Positions 49,767 to 57,042 are shown, numbered from the stretch's first letter. The stretch: DNA of 64,000 nucleotides from an uncultured Myxococcales bacterium (GCA_937949945.1 CALFEQ010000076.1:11440-75439); one strand, 5' to 3'. Notes: a model not told the origin generated them from the letters alone. Program-made: numbers and translations.

Positions 49767-50072
49767 ATGGCGCTCATGAGCGGCGAGACGACGCCCGAGG
49801 CCGTCGAAGATCCCGAGATCGAGCGGGCCGCTCGTGCGCGCCGGCTCGCCCGAGGCCTCCGCGTGGCCGCGCGTCGCGCGCTCGCGCTGGCGCGCCGCTA
49901 CCGCGAGGAAGAAGGGCCTCGCGGCGAACGCGAGACCGCGTGCGTCGCGCAGGCGCTCGCATGGCGCTCCGCCGCGCGCCACCTGCGCGAGCGTCCGCTC
50001 TCGGACGTCGGGCCCGGGCTCGCCCGCGCCGTGCCGGCGCGCACGGCCGGAGAGCGCAAGGCAGCCGGCTGA
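49767..50072 (+). CDS. Small Arg/Ala-rich protein, unknown
   Basis: Protein of 101 aa (or 98 from the ATG at 49776). An acidic start (GETTPEAVEDPEIERAA) is followed by helical, arginine-rich sequence (ARRLARGLRVAARRALALARR, ACVAQALAWRSAARHLRE). No signal peptide or domain was recognised. Composition is close to the background of GC-rich sequence, so the call relies on a start with GATA just upstream, an open frame and lack of a competing gene. It converges on ku. Confidence 0.4.
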   Translation: MALMSGETTPEAVEDPEIERAARARRLARGLRVAARRALALARRYREEEGPRGERETACVAQALAWRSAARHLRERPLSDVGPGLARAVPARTAGERKAAG

Positions 50073-50129
50073 CCGCACGCGATCGATCGACGAGCGCTCC
50101 GCGGGCGGCGTTCGTCCGCGCGCCGGCGA

Positions 50130-51026
50130 TCAGCCGCTCTTCCTCTTCCTGGCGACCTTCGGAGCCTCTTCTTCGCGCGGCTCGGCCTTTTTCGGTCCCT
50201 TGGCCACCGGCGGCGGCTTGACCTCGGCGGGCGCGGCCTCGGCCGCCGCCGCGCTCTCGGCAGCGGCGACGGAGCGCTTGAGGGCCTCGAGGAGATCGAT
50301 GATCTGCGCCTTCGGCGCCTCGGGCGCGGTCGTGACCTCCTCGCCCGCGATCTTCTTCTCGACCGCCTCCTTCACCTTGTCGGCCCACTCGTCGCGGAAG
50401 TGCGTCGGGTCGAACCGATCTTTCTCGAGCTGCTGAATCAGCTTGTCTGCGAGGTCGAGCTCGAGCGGCTTGAAATCGAACGAGCCTCCCCTCTCGACCT
50501 CGTCGAAGGAGCGGACCTCGTCGGCGTAGTAGCACTGGTGGAGGACGAGCCCGCCCTTGTACGGCCGCACGATGACGAGGTTGTCCTTCCCGCGCTGCGC
50601 GAAACGGCCGACGGCGACCTTCTTGCTGCGCTCGAGCGCCTGGGCGAGGAGCGCGTAGGCGCGATCGCCGCCCTTGTCGGGGCCGAGGAAGTACGTCTTC
50701 TCGATGTAGAGGAAGTCGACCGTGTCGGCCGGGACGAACTCCTGGAGCTCGAGCATCCCGGTGCGGGCGGCCTCCATGGCCTTGAGCTCCTCGTCCGTGA
50801 ACTTCACGTACTGGTCGCGGGCGTACTCGTAACCGCGGACGGTATCGGCCCTCTCGACGACGACGTTGTCGACGGGACAGAAGAGCTGCTGCTTCAACCG
50901 GCTGCCGCAGGTCTTGTGCAGCATGTTGAAGCTCACGGACTTGGGGGCGGTGGCCGTGAACAGCTTGACCGGGATCGATACGAGCCCGAACGAAATGGTC
51001 CCGGAGCCGATGGAGCGCGCAGCCAT
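50130..51026 (-). CDS. ku: Non-homologous end-joining protein Ku
   Basis: Bacterial Ku homodimer subunit of 298 aa. The start ARSIGSGTISFGLVSIPVKL is diagnostic, followed by FNMLHKTCGSRLKQQLFCPV (zinc-like cysteines), GYEYARDQYVKFTDEEL, VDFLYIEKTYFLGPDKGGDRAYALL and PTHFRDEW. The C-terminal tail (about 250-298) is Lys/Ala/Glu-rich, as in Ku proteins that thread inward on DNA. Its usual partner LigD is not in the window. ATG 51026; a -10-like TACGAT (51039-51044) lies 12 bases upstream and there is no ribosome-binding site, again suggesting a very short leader. Confidence 0.95.
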   Translation of the reverse strand: MAARSIGSGTISFGLVSIPVKLFTATAPKSVSFNMLHKTCGSRLKQQLFCPVDNVVVERADTVRGYEYARDQYVKFTDEELKAMEAARTGMLELQEFVPADTVDFLYIEKTYFLGPDKGGDRAYALLAQALERSKKVAVGRFAQRGKDNLVIVRPYKGGLVLHQCYYADEVRSFDEVERGGSFDFKPLELDLADKLIQQLEKDRFDPTHFRDEWADKVKEAVEKKIAGEEVTTAPEAPKAQIIDLLEALKRSVAAAESAAAAEAAPAEVKPPPVAKGPKKAEPREEEAPKVARKRKSG

Positions 51027-51327
51027 TGGGTTTGGGCGATCGTAGTGGGTTCTTCCACGCGATGTCGAAAACCCTGTCGAAGCCGACGTGCTTTCGATGC
51101 GTTGGGCCGCAGGGGAAGGTACCGGCGCGCGCGTCGTACTTGGATCCGCCCCGTGAACGGTTCGGGCTGCGGCGTCCCGCATCGGGATCCGGGCCGCGGC
51201 CCGTTCCAGCAGAGCTGATTCTTCTTGACGACAATGTATTCTGGGGTAGGACACCTACCCTGCGGCTGGGGAGCCTCAATTTCCCGGCGCTGCGGCCGTT
51301 CGGAGCGGGGAGAGGGGAGCAACGACG
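51027..51327. other. Gene-free divergent promoter region between ku and a lipoprotein gene
   Basis: 301 bp. It contains the ku-side direct repeat TGTCGAA at 51063-51069 and 51075-51081, the plus-strand promoter at 51225-51252 and the palindrome at 51244-51260. No open frame with coding character. Confidence 0.6.
51225..51260 (+). promoter_or_regulatory. Promoter with overlapping operator
   Basis: -35 TTGACG (51225-51230), 16-base spacer and -10 TAGGAC (51247-51252). The -10 box lies inside a perfect inverted repeat GGGTAGG-ACA-CCTACCC (51244-51260), the geometry of a repressor site. It should control the lipoprotein gene at 51328. Confidence 0.55.
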
Positions 51328-52164
51328 ATGAAGCATGCGCTCGGCTTGGTCTTTTCTTGCGCGGCGATGACGATGGCGGCAGGCTGCGCGGGGCCCCAGA
51401 AACCGCGAGCCGTCGCGCAGCCGGACGTGCGATCGACCGCCCTCCTGTCGGCAGCCATCAAGGCTCCGTCGGCCCGGTCCGAGGCGGGGGACGGGAGCGC
51501 CCAGGACGAAACGACCGTCGCCGCGAAGGCTGCGACCGAGGCGAAGGCCGAGCCGGAGCCGATCCCGACCGCGTGCGACCGCGAGGAGGCGCTGAAGAAC
51601 GGGAAGGCATGCCTCCCTCCGGCCGCGTTCGCGAAGAAGCTGTGCGACGGCATCTACCCGGAGGTCGCGCTCGGCATGTTCGCGAAGGGCACGCCGTGGA
51701 CGCGCGTGTGGCTCGCGGGTGACGTCGAGGCGTGGAACGCATCGGGCGGCCGCACGCACCGCGCGACCCTCGCGTTCGACGAGGAAGTGATCGTGCTGTC
51801 GCGCCATGCGGCCGCGAGCATGGGCGGGATCGTGATGACCGGCGCGCAAGCGAGCTTCGACGTCCTGCGCTGGGACGGCACGTGCGTCTCCATCATGGAA
51901 GGCGAGCTCACGACGCGCCGCCCGCCCACGCCCAAGCCCGCCCCCGTCCCGTGGCGCCGCCTCGAGGAAACGACGCGCCGCGCGCTCCTCGCCACGCCGA
52001 AGGTCGAGACGACGTACGCGACCTTCGAAAAGACCTGCAGCTCGGCCGAGTCTGCCGCGGAGAAGAAGGCGTGCGAGAAGGCGGAGGCGGCCTTCATGAA
52101 GGCGGTCACCGACGCGGTGCGCGGCGGCAGCGCCACGCTTCCGACGCCGGGGCGGCGCCCCTGA
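51328..52164 (+). CDS. Secreted lipoprotein, unknown
   Basis: Lipoprotein of 278 aa. The signal peptide GLVFSCAAMTMAAGC ends at cysteine about 20. After an Ala/Glu-rich linker, a compact domain begins at ACDREEALKNGKACLPPAAFAKKLC and holds KGTPWTRVWLAGDVEAWNA, LAFDEEVIVLSRH and FDVLRWDGTCVSIMEGEL. The C-terminal third is helical with KTCSSAESAAEKKACEKAEAAF. Four to six cysteines could pair. Similar proteins are frequent in myxobacteria; the role is unknown. Regulated by the palindromic operator upstream. GAGAGGGGAG precedes the ATG. Confidence 0.65.
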   Translation: MKHALGLVFSCAAMTMAAGCAGPQKPRAVAQPDVRSTALLSAAIKAPSARSEAGDGSAQDETTVAAKAATEAKAEPEPIPTACDREEALKNGKACLPPAAFAKKLCDGIYPEVALGMFAKGTPWTRVWLAGDVEAWNASGGRTHRATLAFDEEVIVLSRHAAASMGGIVMTGAQASFDVLRWDGTCVSIMEGELTTRRPPTPKPAPVPWRRLEETTRRALLATPKVETTYATFEKTCSSAESAAEKKACEKAEAAFMKAVTDAVRGGSATLPTPGRRP

Positions 52165-52184
52165 CGCGCCCCTACGGGGCGCGA

Positions 52185-52212
52185 GTCCTCAGACCTCGGT
52201 CCTCAGTCCTCA
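52185..52212. repeat. GTCCTCA heptamer array, four units (one degenerate)
   Basis: GTCCTCA, GACCTCG, GTCCTCA, GTCCTCA head to tail, 21 bp after the stop of the lipoprotein gene. Same unit as 45647-45674. Confidence 0.8.
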
Positions 52213-52466
52213 GCGGAGATGGCCGCGACGCGACCGGTGAGGTCGCGATCGCTCGTCCGCGACGACGCGCCCGGTCGAGCATCACTTCGATCTCGTGCTC
52301 GTGCTCGTCCTCGTACGCGTACTCGCCCTCGAACAGGACGCGCGAAGAACGCGAGCGAAGTTGTGCGCGCAAGGTGTCTCGTGACGCGCGAAGCGCGAAA
52401 CCTCGACGAGGCCCGCGCCCCAGATCGCATCGAGGCCAGAAGCTCGAGATCCGAGGCCTTGGTTGC

Positions 52467-52487
52467 TGAGGACCGAGGACTGAGGAC
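52467..52487. repeat. Inverted GTCCTCA array, three units
   Basis: TGAGGAC, CGAGGAC, TGAGGAC: reverse complements of the heptamer, ending two bases before the stop of the minus-strand lipoprotein gene at 52490. Together with 52185-52212 it forms an inverted pair. Confidence 0.8.
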
Positions 52488-52489
52488 TG

Positions 52490-53188
52490 TCAGAACCGAT
52501 ACTTCACCGTGTACGGCAGACACTTGTCCCCCCCAATCTGCCGCACGCGAATGTAGATGTGCGCCGAGTCGTTGTCGGTGATCCCCCCGCAGTCCCACTT
52601 GGGCACGGCCCTGCCCGGTGCTGCAGCGCAGCATCCCTTCATGCCGATCTCGCTCGTCGCCAGCGTGCCCTGCGCGCAGCCGCTCACGGGGTCGGCCGTC
52701 GCGTTCTTGCAGCGCAAGAAGACGCAGAGCTCGGTGCCCGCGGTCTCGCCAATGAAGTCGGTGTCGAGCGAGCATCCGAGCTTGTCGTCCGCCGACAAGC
52801 TGTAGAAGTCGACGTCGACGGCGCCCTTCATCACGCCGGTGATCGTCTTGTAGTCGTTGTCGCAGTCGTCCGTGTCGGGCAGCTTCGTGGCGACGTTCTC
52901 GGATCCGCCGGGGTCACCGTTGTCGATGCACTGGTCCCCTCCGCCGGGCGGCGCCGGATCCTCGTCGTCGTCGACGCCGTCATCGTCGCCGCCGTCCGGC
53001 TCGATCGTCGCCTCGAACTTCGGAGGATCCGGCTTGTCGTCCGGCTTCTTGTTGCGAGCAGGCGTCTCCTCCACCGGAGTATCGAGCGGCTCGTCCCCGT
53101 CTCCGTTGCTCGTCGCGCACGCGAACAAGACGAGACCGACGATTGCCGCCGCCCACGGCACTCGCCCCGGTGTAGGACACGACGCCAT
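52490..53188 (-). CDS. Secreted cysteine-containing lipoprotein
   Basis: Lipoprotein of 232 aa. The signal peptide AAAIVGLVLFAC ends at cysteine about 24; a long acidic linker (EPDGGDDDGVDDDEDPAPP) follows. The mature domain (about 85-232) has eight cysteines: DQCIDNGDPG, DDCDNDYKTITGVMKG, DKLGCSLDTDF, ELCVFLRCKN, GCAQGTL and KGCCAAAP. It ends in IYIRVRQIGGDKCLPYTVKYRF, typical of a beta-sandwich last strand. It resembles pre-peptidase-type C-terminal domains in layout. Function unknown. ATG 53188. Confidence 0.65.
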   Translation of the reverse strand: MASCPTPGRVPWAAAIVGLVLFACATSNGDGDEPLDTPVEETPARNKKPDDKPDPPKFEATIEPDGGDDDGVDDDEDPAPPGGGDQCIDNGDPGGSENVATKLPDTDDCDNDYKTITGVMKGAVDVDFYSLSADDKLGCSLDTDFIGETAGTELCVFLRCKNATADPVSGCAQGTLATSEIGMKGCCAAAPGRAVPKWDCGGITDNDSAHIYIRVRQIGGDKCLPYTVKYRF

Positions 53189-53277
53189 GGCTCCATGCTG
53201 ACCGAAGCCGCGTGGAGGGCAAGGGTCACGACCGAGAAAACGACCGGCTCGCGAGCGCGCCGCGACGCGTCATTGCG

Positions 53278-53649
53278 TCAACCGCCGAACGGGAGCAGTC
53301 GCTCGGCGACCCACGAGCGGACGTCTTCGTAGGTCATTTCGCGCCGGGCGACGCGCGCGAGGATCGAGGCGAGCTCGAGGGGGCCGGCTTCCAGCTTGAA
53401 CCCGAGCGATTTCGCGTACCACTCGACGACGAGCACGCTCATCGCGCGGAAGGCCCCGAAGCAGCGCGGCGTCCGCCCGAGCGCGAAGAGCAGCGCTCCC
53501 GGCACGTCGTAGACGTCGTCGGCCAGGTGATCGGCCTCCCGCAGCGCGACGCGCAGAGCGGTCTCGCTCGCGCGGGCGGCGGTGCCGAGATCGGGCGCGA
53601 GCACGAGGTAGGCCCGGGCCAGCGCCTCGGGGCTCGCGAGCCCGATCAT
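53278..53649 (-). CDS. Hypothetical helical protein
   Basis: Protein of 123 aa, mainly helical: SPEALARAYLVLAPDLGTAAR, ALREADHLADDVYDVPGALL, FGAFRAMSVLVVEWYAKSLGF and EDVRSWVAERLLPFGG. No membrane segment, signal peptide or recognised domain. Its ATG overlaps the stop of the upstream 62-codon gene (ATGA, 53646-53649), so the two form a coupled pair, perhaps a small complex or toxin-antitoxin-like module, though no family supports the latter. Confidence 0.55.
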   Translation of the reverse strand: MIGLASPEALARAYLVLAPDLGTAARASETALRVALREADHLADDVYDVPGALLFALGRTPRCFGAFRAMSVLVVEWYAKSLGFKLEAGPLELASILARVARREMTYEDVRSWVAERLLPFGG

Positions 53650-53834
53650 GACGACCCCGCGGCGGCGGCGCGCTCCGCGTGCACGTCTTCGCCGAAGCGT
53701 CGATCGAGCTCGGCGAGCGCCTCGTACTTCGCACGGATCTCGGGCGGCAGCGCCCGGAAGAACGCGACGATCGCTTCGACCGCTTCTCCGTTCTGCGGCT
53801 CGCGAGGCTTCGCGTCGGATCCAGCGCGGCTCAC
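53646..53834 (-). CDS. Hypothetical small protein coupled to the 53278 gene
   Basis: Protein of 62 aa with GTG start. Charged and helical: EAVEAIVAFFRALPPEIRAKY and LAELDRRFGEDVHAERAA. Not recognised. Four-base overlap with the downstream gene indicates translational coupling. The 141 bp upstream to the PhaB-like gene contain no clear promoter. Confidence 0.5.
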   Translation of the reverse strand: MSRAGSDAKPREPQNGEAVEAIVAFFRALPPEIRAKYEALAELDRRFGEDVHAERAAAAGSS

Positions 53835-53975
53835 GCGTGGATCGTACCCGAGTCTCCCGCCGAACGCGACGCGCCCCGCGAACGGCAGGGCCTCGAAACG
53901 CCGGAGCGCACGAGCTTCGAGCCCGTGCGCTCCTCGCCGCTGCGACCGGCGGCTCTCTGTTCGTGTGTGTCGCGA

Positions 53976-54722
53976 TCAGAACGAAAGACCGCCGTCGACG
54001 TCGACCGTCCGCGCGTTGAAGTAGTCGCACTCGAGCGCGAAGCGGACGGCGAGCCACAGATCCTCCGGCGTACCGATGCGGCCGACGGGGATCTGCGCGA
54101 CGATCGCGTCGCGCGCCTTCTGGTTCATGCCGCGCGTCATGGGCGTCTCGACCATGCCCGGCGCGATGGCCGTCACGCGGATCCCGTACGGGGCGAGCTC
54201 GCGCGCCCACGTCAGCGTATTCGCCGCGAGCGCCGCCTTCGCGGCGACGTAGTTCGACTGCCCGCGGTTCCCGTGACGCGAGATCGAGGACATGTTCACG
54301 ATGACGCCCGGGCGCTGCCCGGTCTCGATCATCTTGGCCGCGAACTCGCGGACCATGAGCGTCGCGCCGGTGAGGTTGACGGCGATGACGGCGTTCCAGT
54401 CCTCGATCGAGAGACGCTTGATGGCCTTCGTCTCCCGGTCCTGCTTCACGAGCAGCCCGTCGCGGAGGATGCCGGCGTTGTTCACGAGGCCGTTCAGGCC
54501 GCCGAGCTCGCCGTGCGCCCACTCCACGAACGACGCGACGTTGTCCTCCTTCGAGACGTCGAGCTTGCGCTTCGCGATGCCCTGCGGCAGCTCCGCGAGC
54601 AGCGCCTCGTTGACGTCGCCGGCGGCCACCTTCGCCCCGCACTCGTGGAGGCGGCGAGCGAAGTGAGCGCCCATCCCGGACGCGGCACCGGTCACGATGA
54701 TCTTCAGTTCGTCGAGCTTCAT
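53976..54722 (-). CDS. Short-chain dehydrogenase, acetoacetyl-CoA reductase-like
   Basis: NAD(P)H-dependent SDR of 248 aa. Cofactor motif TGAASGMG (11-18), NNAG (81-84), catalytic serine in NMSSIS, Tyr 158 and Lys 162 in QSNYVAAKAAL, and PGMVETPMTRGM are all present. FabG/PhaB-type enzymes reduce 3-oxoacyl-CoA or -ACP to (R)-3-hydroxyacyl forms, the monomer precursors of PHA. The setting, just downstream of phaC on the same strand, favours a PhaB role, but FabG or an unrelated dehydrogenase cannot be excluded. ATG 54722. Confidence 0.85.
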   Translation of the reverse strand: MKLDELKIIVTGAASGMGAHFARRLHECGAKVAAGDVNEALLAELPQGIAKRKLDVSKEDNVASFVEWAHGELGGLNGLVNNAGILRDGLLVKQDRETKAIKRLSIEDWNAVIAVNLTGATLMVREFAAKMIETGQRPGVIVNMSSISRHGNRGQSNYVAAKAALAANTLTWARELAPYGIRVTAIAPGMVETPMTRGMNQKARDAIVAQIPVGRIGTPEDLWLAVRFALECDYFNARTVDVDGGLSF

Positions 54723-54805
54723 GTCCTTCTCTCGTGTTTCGCGGACGCCTCCTCGGAGCGGCGTCGAATCGTCGATTCAGATCCCGAGCTTGAGACTCAC
54801 GTGGC

Positions 54806-55834
54806 TCACAGGCGGCTCTCCGGAACGTGCGCGGCGGCGATCGCCCCGTGTCGTTCGAGCCAGGCCCGCATGCGCGGATAGAGCTCCTTGGAGGCGCGGC
54901 TCCCGACGACGGCGCCGACGTGGCCGCCCGGCACGGACAGCACGTCCTTCACGCGGCTCGACACGTGGGCGTTGAGGGCGGTCGCCGCCTCGGGCGGGCA
55001 GATCACGTCGCGCTCGGCGACGACGGACAGCACCGGACACGTGATGCGCGCGAGATCGACACGCTCGCCCCGCACCCAGTGCTCGCCCCGCACCAGCAGG
55101 TTCTGCTGGTAGAGCTCCTTGATGTACGTGACGTAGGCCCCGGCCGGGAATGGGATGTTGTCGCTCGCCCACGTCTCGAGCGCGGCGAACGCCTCGCGCG
55201 CGCGCGGATCGTGGATCTTGTCGGCGAGCCCGACCCACTTCGAGATCGATCCGGTCGGCGCGAGCGCGAGGAAGCCGCTCTGCATCTGGAACGCCGAGAG
55301 GTTCCCCGGAGCCGTCATCGCCTCCGGATCGAACCACTGCGCGTCGACCATCGTCGCGAGACGCCCCGCGCGAGAGAAGTCGAACGGACCGGCGAGATTG
55401 ACGAACGCAGCGACGCGATCGGGGTGGAGCGCGGCGTAGATGCCGCTCAGCGTCGCGCCCATGCAATAACCGACGATCGCGACCTTCGGCGCGCCGCTGA
55501 GACGGAGGACGCGGCGCACGGCACGATCGAGCCGCGCGATGACGTCGTCCCACGTGACGTAGCGATCCTCGTCCTCGGGTATGCCCCAGTCGAAGCAGTA
55601 GGTCTCCCACGGGGCGCCGTCGCTGAGGGCGGCGGCGAGGCTCGCGCCCTCGCGGAGATCGAGGACGTACCAGCGATTGATCATCGACGGCACGAGCAGC
55701 ACGGGCACGTGCGAGCGCCCAGCCGCCCGCGCCGGGCTCGAACCTCGAGAGGTGTCCCGGAAGCGGTAGAGGCTCCCCTTCCCCTCCCTGTGGACCGTGT
55801 CTTTCGGCGTGGGCGCGACGCGGGCTTCGAACAT
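54806..55834 (-). CDS. phaC: Poly(R)-hydroxyalkanoic acid synthase, class III PhaC-like
   Basis: Alpha/beta-hydrolase-fold enzyme of 342 aa, the short size of class III PhaC. Lipase-like box VGYCMGATLS gives nucleophile Cys 124; Asp 276 is in VVAERDVICPP and His 305 in PGGHVGAVVGSR. LLVPSMINRWYVLDL near the start is the family's conserved oxyanion segment. It polymerises 3-hydroxyacyl-CoA with a PhaE partner; a PhaE-like protein is encoded at 62098. ATG 55834 with AGAGGGGAG before it. It lies 35 bp after the phasin gene, followed by the PhaB-like gene. Confidence 0.85.
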   Translation of the reverse strand: MFEARVAPTPKDTVHREGKGSLYRFRDTSRGSSPARAAGRSHVPVLLVPSMINRWYVLDLREGASLAAALSDGAPWETYCFDWGIPEDEDRYVTWDDVIARLDRAVRRVLRLSGAPKVAIVGYCMGATLSGIYAALHPDRVAAFVNLAGPFDFSRAGRLATMVDAQWFDPEAMTAPGNLSAFQMQSGFLALAPTGSISKWVGLADKIHDPRAREAFAALETWASDNIPFPAGAYVTYIKELYQQNLLVRGEHWVRGERVDLARITCPVLSVVAERDVICPPEAATALNAHVSSRVKDVLSVPGGHVGAVVGSRASKELYPRMRAWLERHGAIAAAHVPESRL

Positions 55835-55869
55835 GGGGCTCCCCTCTCCTCTCTCGCCGGCGCGAGCGA

Positions 55870-56148
55870 TCAGGCGGCGTTGGCGGTCGACGCGAACGCG
55901 GAGGCCACGTTCTGGAGCGCCTCGAGCGAGAGCTTGCGGAATTCGGCGCCGAGCTGCGCGCCGTACTTGATCGTCTCCTTCTGGAGCTTCGCGATCTCCT
56001 CGATCGCCGCCTCGGCACGCTCCACGCGCTTCGCCTCGGCCTTGTCGAGCTCGGCGTACCAGGCCTGCGTGCGGGCGATCGAGTCGTCCGTCAGCTTCTG
56101 CCACGTCTCGAAGACCTTCCCCCACTGCGCGAACGGATCGAACTTCAT
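55870..56148 (-). CDS. Small phasin-like protein
   Basis: Amphipathic helical protein of 92 aa: FDPFAQWGKVFETWQKLTDD, RTQAWYAELDKAEAKRVERAE and LGAEFRKLSLEALQNVASAF. Phasins coat PHA granules; this small form has the typical aromatic/Trp-rich first helix. AGGAGG precedes the ATG. It is the first gene of the phasin-phaC unit, and its promoter is flanked by two inverted repeats (56181-56199 and 56246-56260) matching the PhaR operator type, so repression by PhaR until polymer is present is the expected control. Confidence 0.75.
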   Translation of the reverse strand: MKFDPFAQWGKVFETWQKLTDDSIARTQAWYAELDKAEAKRVERAEAAIEEIAKLQKETIKYGAQLGAEFRKLSLEALQNVASAFASTANAA

Positions 56149-56180
56149 CGGAACCTCCTTGGTCGTGTCCGGCTGCGTGC

Positions 56181-56199
56181 GATGTTGCATCGCAACATC
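56181..56199. promoter_or_regulatory. PhaR operator candidate 1
   Basis: Perfect inverted repeat GATGTTGC-ATC-GCAACATC. It lies just downstream of the phasin -10 box (56211-56216), so a bound repressor would block transcription start. Confidence 0.65.
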
Positions 56200-56210
56200 G
56201 ACAGCGCGGA

Positions 56211-56238
56211 CCTTAAGGATCCGTCTTCATCGCGTCAA
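56211..56238 (-). promoter_or_regulatory. Phasin promoter
   Basis: On the minus strand, -35 TTGACG (56238-56233), a 16-base spacer and -10-like TTAAGG (56216-56211). Bracketed by operator candidates on both sides. Confidence 0.45.
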
Positions 56239-56245
56239 GGCATTT

Positions 56246-56260
56246 TGTTGCGTCGCAACA
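56246..56260. promoter_or_regulatory. PhaR operator candidate 2
   Basis: Perfect inverted repeat TGTTGC-GTC-GCAACA immediately upstream of the phasin -35 box and 36 bp past the end of phaR. Confidence 0.65.
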
Positions 56261-56295
56261 CGAGCGCTTCCGCCAGCGCGATGCGCAGGCGGCGA

Positions 56296-56943
56296 TCAGC
56301 GCTTCGTGTGAGCCGAGCGCTTCGGCTTCGCAGCCTTCTTCTTCGCCTTCGTCCGCGCGGGTGCCGGCGACGCGGCCATCGACGCCTTCAGCTCCTCGAG
56401 CTCGCGGCGGAGGCGCTGCATCTCGTCCGAGAGATCCGCGGCGGCCGGTCGCGACTCCGGCGCCGGCGGTGGCTCGACTTCGACCGGCGGCGGCGCTGCG
56501 GGCTCGACCGGCATGGGCGGCGTCGGCGCCGTGTCGCCGCGCCCCCACTGGGTCGCGCCGAGGACGAGCCGGGCGAGCGCATCGGTGGCCGCGAACGGCG
56601 CCGTGGCGAGCGGATTCAAGGGGAGAAGCGCGCGCGCCCGGTCCTTGGCCTGGAGGTACACGTCGAGCGCCCAGCCGACGTAGCGCGTGAGGAACTCGCC
56701 GAGCGCTGCGTCGTCGAGCCGGATCAGCCGCACGAGCAGCGAGGCGGGCAAGAGCCGTCCGCCGCCGCGGTCGAGGATGATTTGGGTCAACGTCTCCTGC
56801 GTGAGATCGCGCCCGTCCTGTGCGTCCTGGACGACGACGTCCTCGCCTCCGCGGATCGTCTTCTCGAGATCGTCGAGCGTGATGTAGCGGCTGCTGCGCG
56901 TGTCGTAGAGCCTGCGGTTCGGGTACTTCTTCACGAGGAGCAT
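56296..56943 (-). CDS. phaR: Polyhydroxyalkanoate synthesis repressor PhaR
   Basis: Regulator of 215 aa. The first 60 residues are diagnostic for PhaR: VKKYPNRRLYDTRSSRYITL and LTQIILDRGGGRLLPASLLV (DNA-binding domain). The PHB-accumulation domain follows to about 110. Then a Pro/Glu linker, a short coiled coil (DEMQRLRRELEELKAS) and a Lys-rich end (KAKKKAAKPKRS). PhaR binds DNA when free and leaves it to coat nascent PHA. Two TGC-N3-GCA repeats lie upstream of phaR, so autoregulation is likely. A -10-like TAGACT (56953-56958) sits nine bases before the ATG. Confidence 0.93.
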   Translation of the reverse strand: MLLVKKYPNRRLYDTRSSRYITLDDLEKTIRGGEDVVVQDAQDGRDLTQETLTQIILDRGGGRLLPASLLVRLIRLDDAALGEFLTRYVGWALDVYLQAKDRARALLPLNPLATAPFAATDALARLVLGATQWGRGDTAPTPPMPVEPAAPPPVEVEPPPAPESRPAAADLSDEMQRLRRELEELKASMAASPAPARTKAKKKAAKPKRSAHTKR

Positions 56944-56963
56944 GCGCGCACGAGTCTAGCCCA

Positions 56964-56978
56964 TTGTGCGACGCAACA
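56964..56978. promoter_or_regulatory. PhaR operator candidate 3
   Basis: TTGTGC-GAC-GCAACA, right arm as in sites 1 and 2, left arm with two changes. Upstream of the plus-strand -35 box and just upstream of the phaR -10 box. Confidence 0.5.
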
Positions 56979-56984
56979 TTCCAC

Positions 56985-57013
56985 TTGACCGTCCCCGCTC
57001 CGGGGCGTACGTA
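56985..57013 (+). promoter_or_regulatory. Promoter reading into the lipoprotein-hydrolase-outer-membrane operon
   Basis: -35 TTGACC (56985-56990), 17-base spacer and -10-like TACGTA (57008-57013). Operator candidates lie directly on either side (56964-56978 and 57024-57042), the same arrangement as at the phasin promoter. Confidence 0.45.
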
Positions 57014-57023
57014 ACGGCGTGCC

Positions 57024-57042
57024 GATTGTGCAACGCAACATC
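57024..57042. promoter_or_regulatory. PhaR operator candidate 4
   Basis: GATTGTGC-AAC-GCAACATC: right arm identical to site 1, left arm with the same TTGTGC variant as site 3. It lies where transcription from 56985-57013 should begin. Confidence 0.5.

Larger units (their letters stand above)
52165..52489. other. Gene-free convergent region with inverted heptamer arrays
   Basis: 325 bp between two convergent lipoprotein genes. It is bracketed by GTCCTCA arrays (52185-52212) and their inverse (52467-52487); between them lie low-complexity GTGCTCGT/CTCGTACGCG words (52293-52345). No coding frame was recognised. The arrays could pair as a long-range stem in a read-through transcript. Confidence 0.6.

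Noticed and set aside
53278..53834. The coupled small genes as a toxin-antitoxin pair
   Set aside because: Size and overlap fit, but no known toxin or antitoxin motif is visible and the order gives no support.
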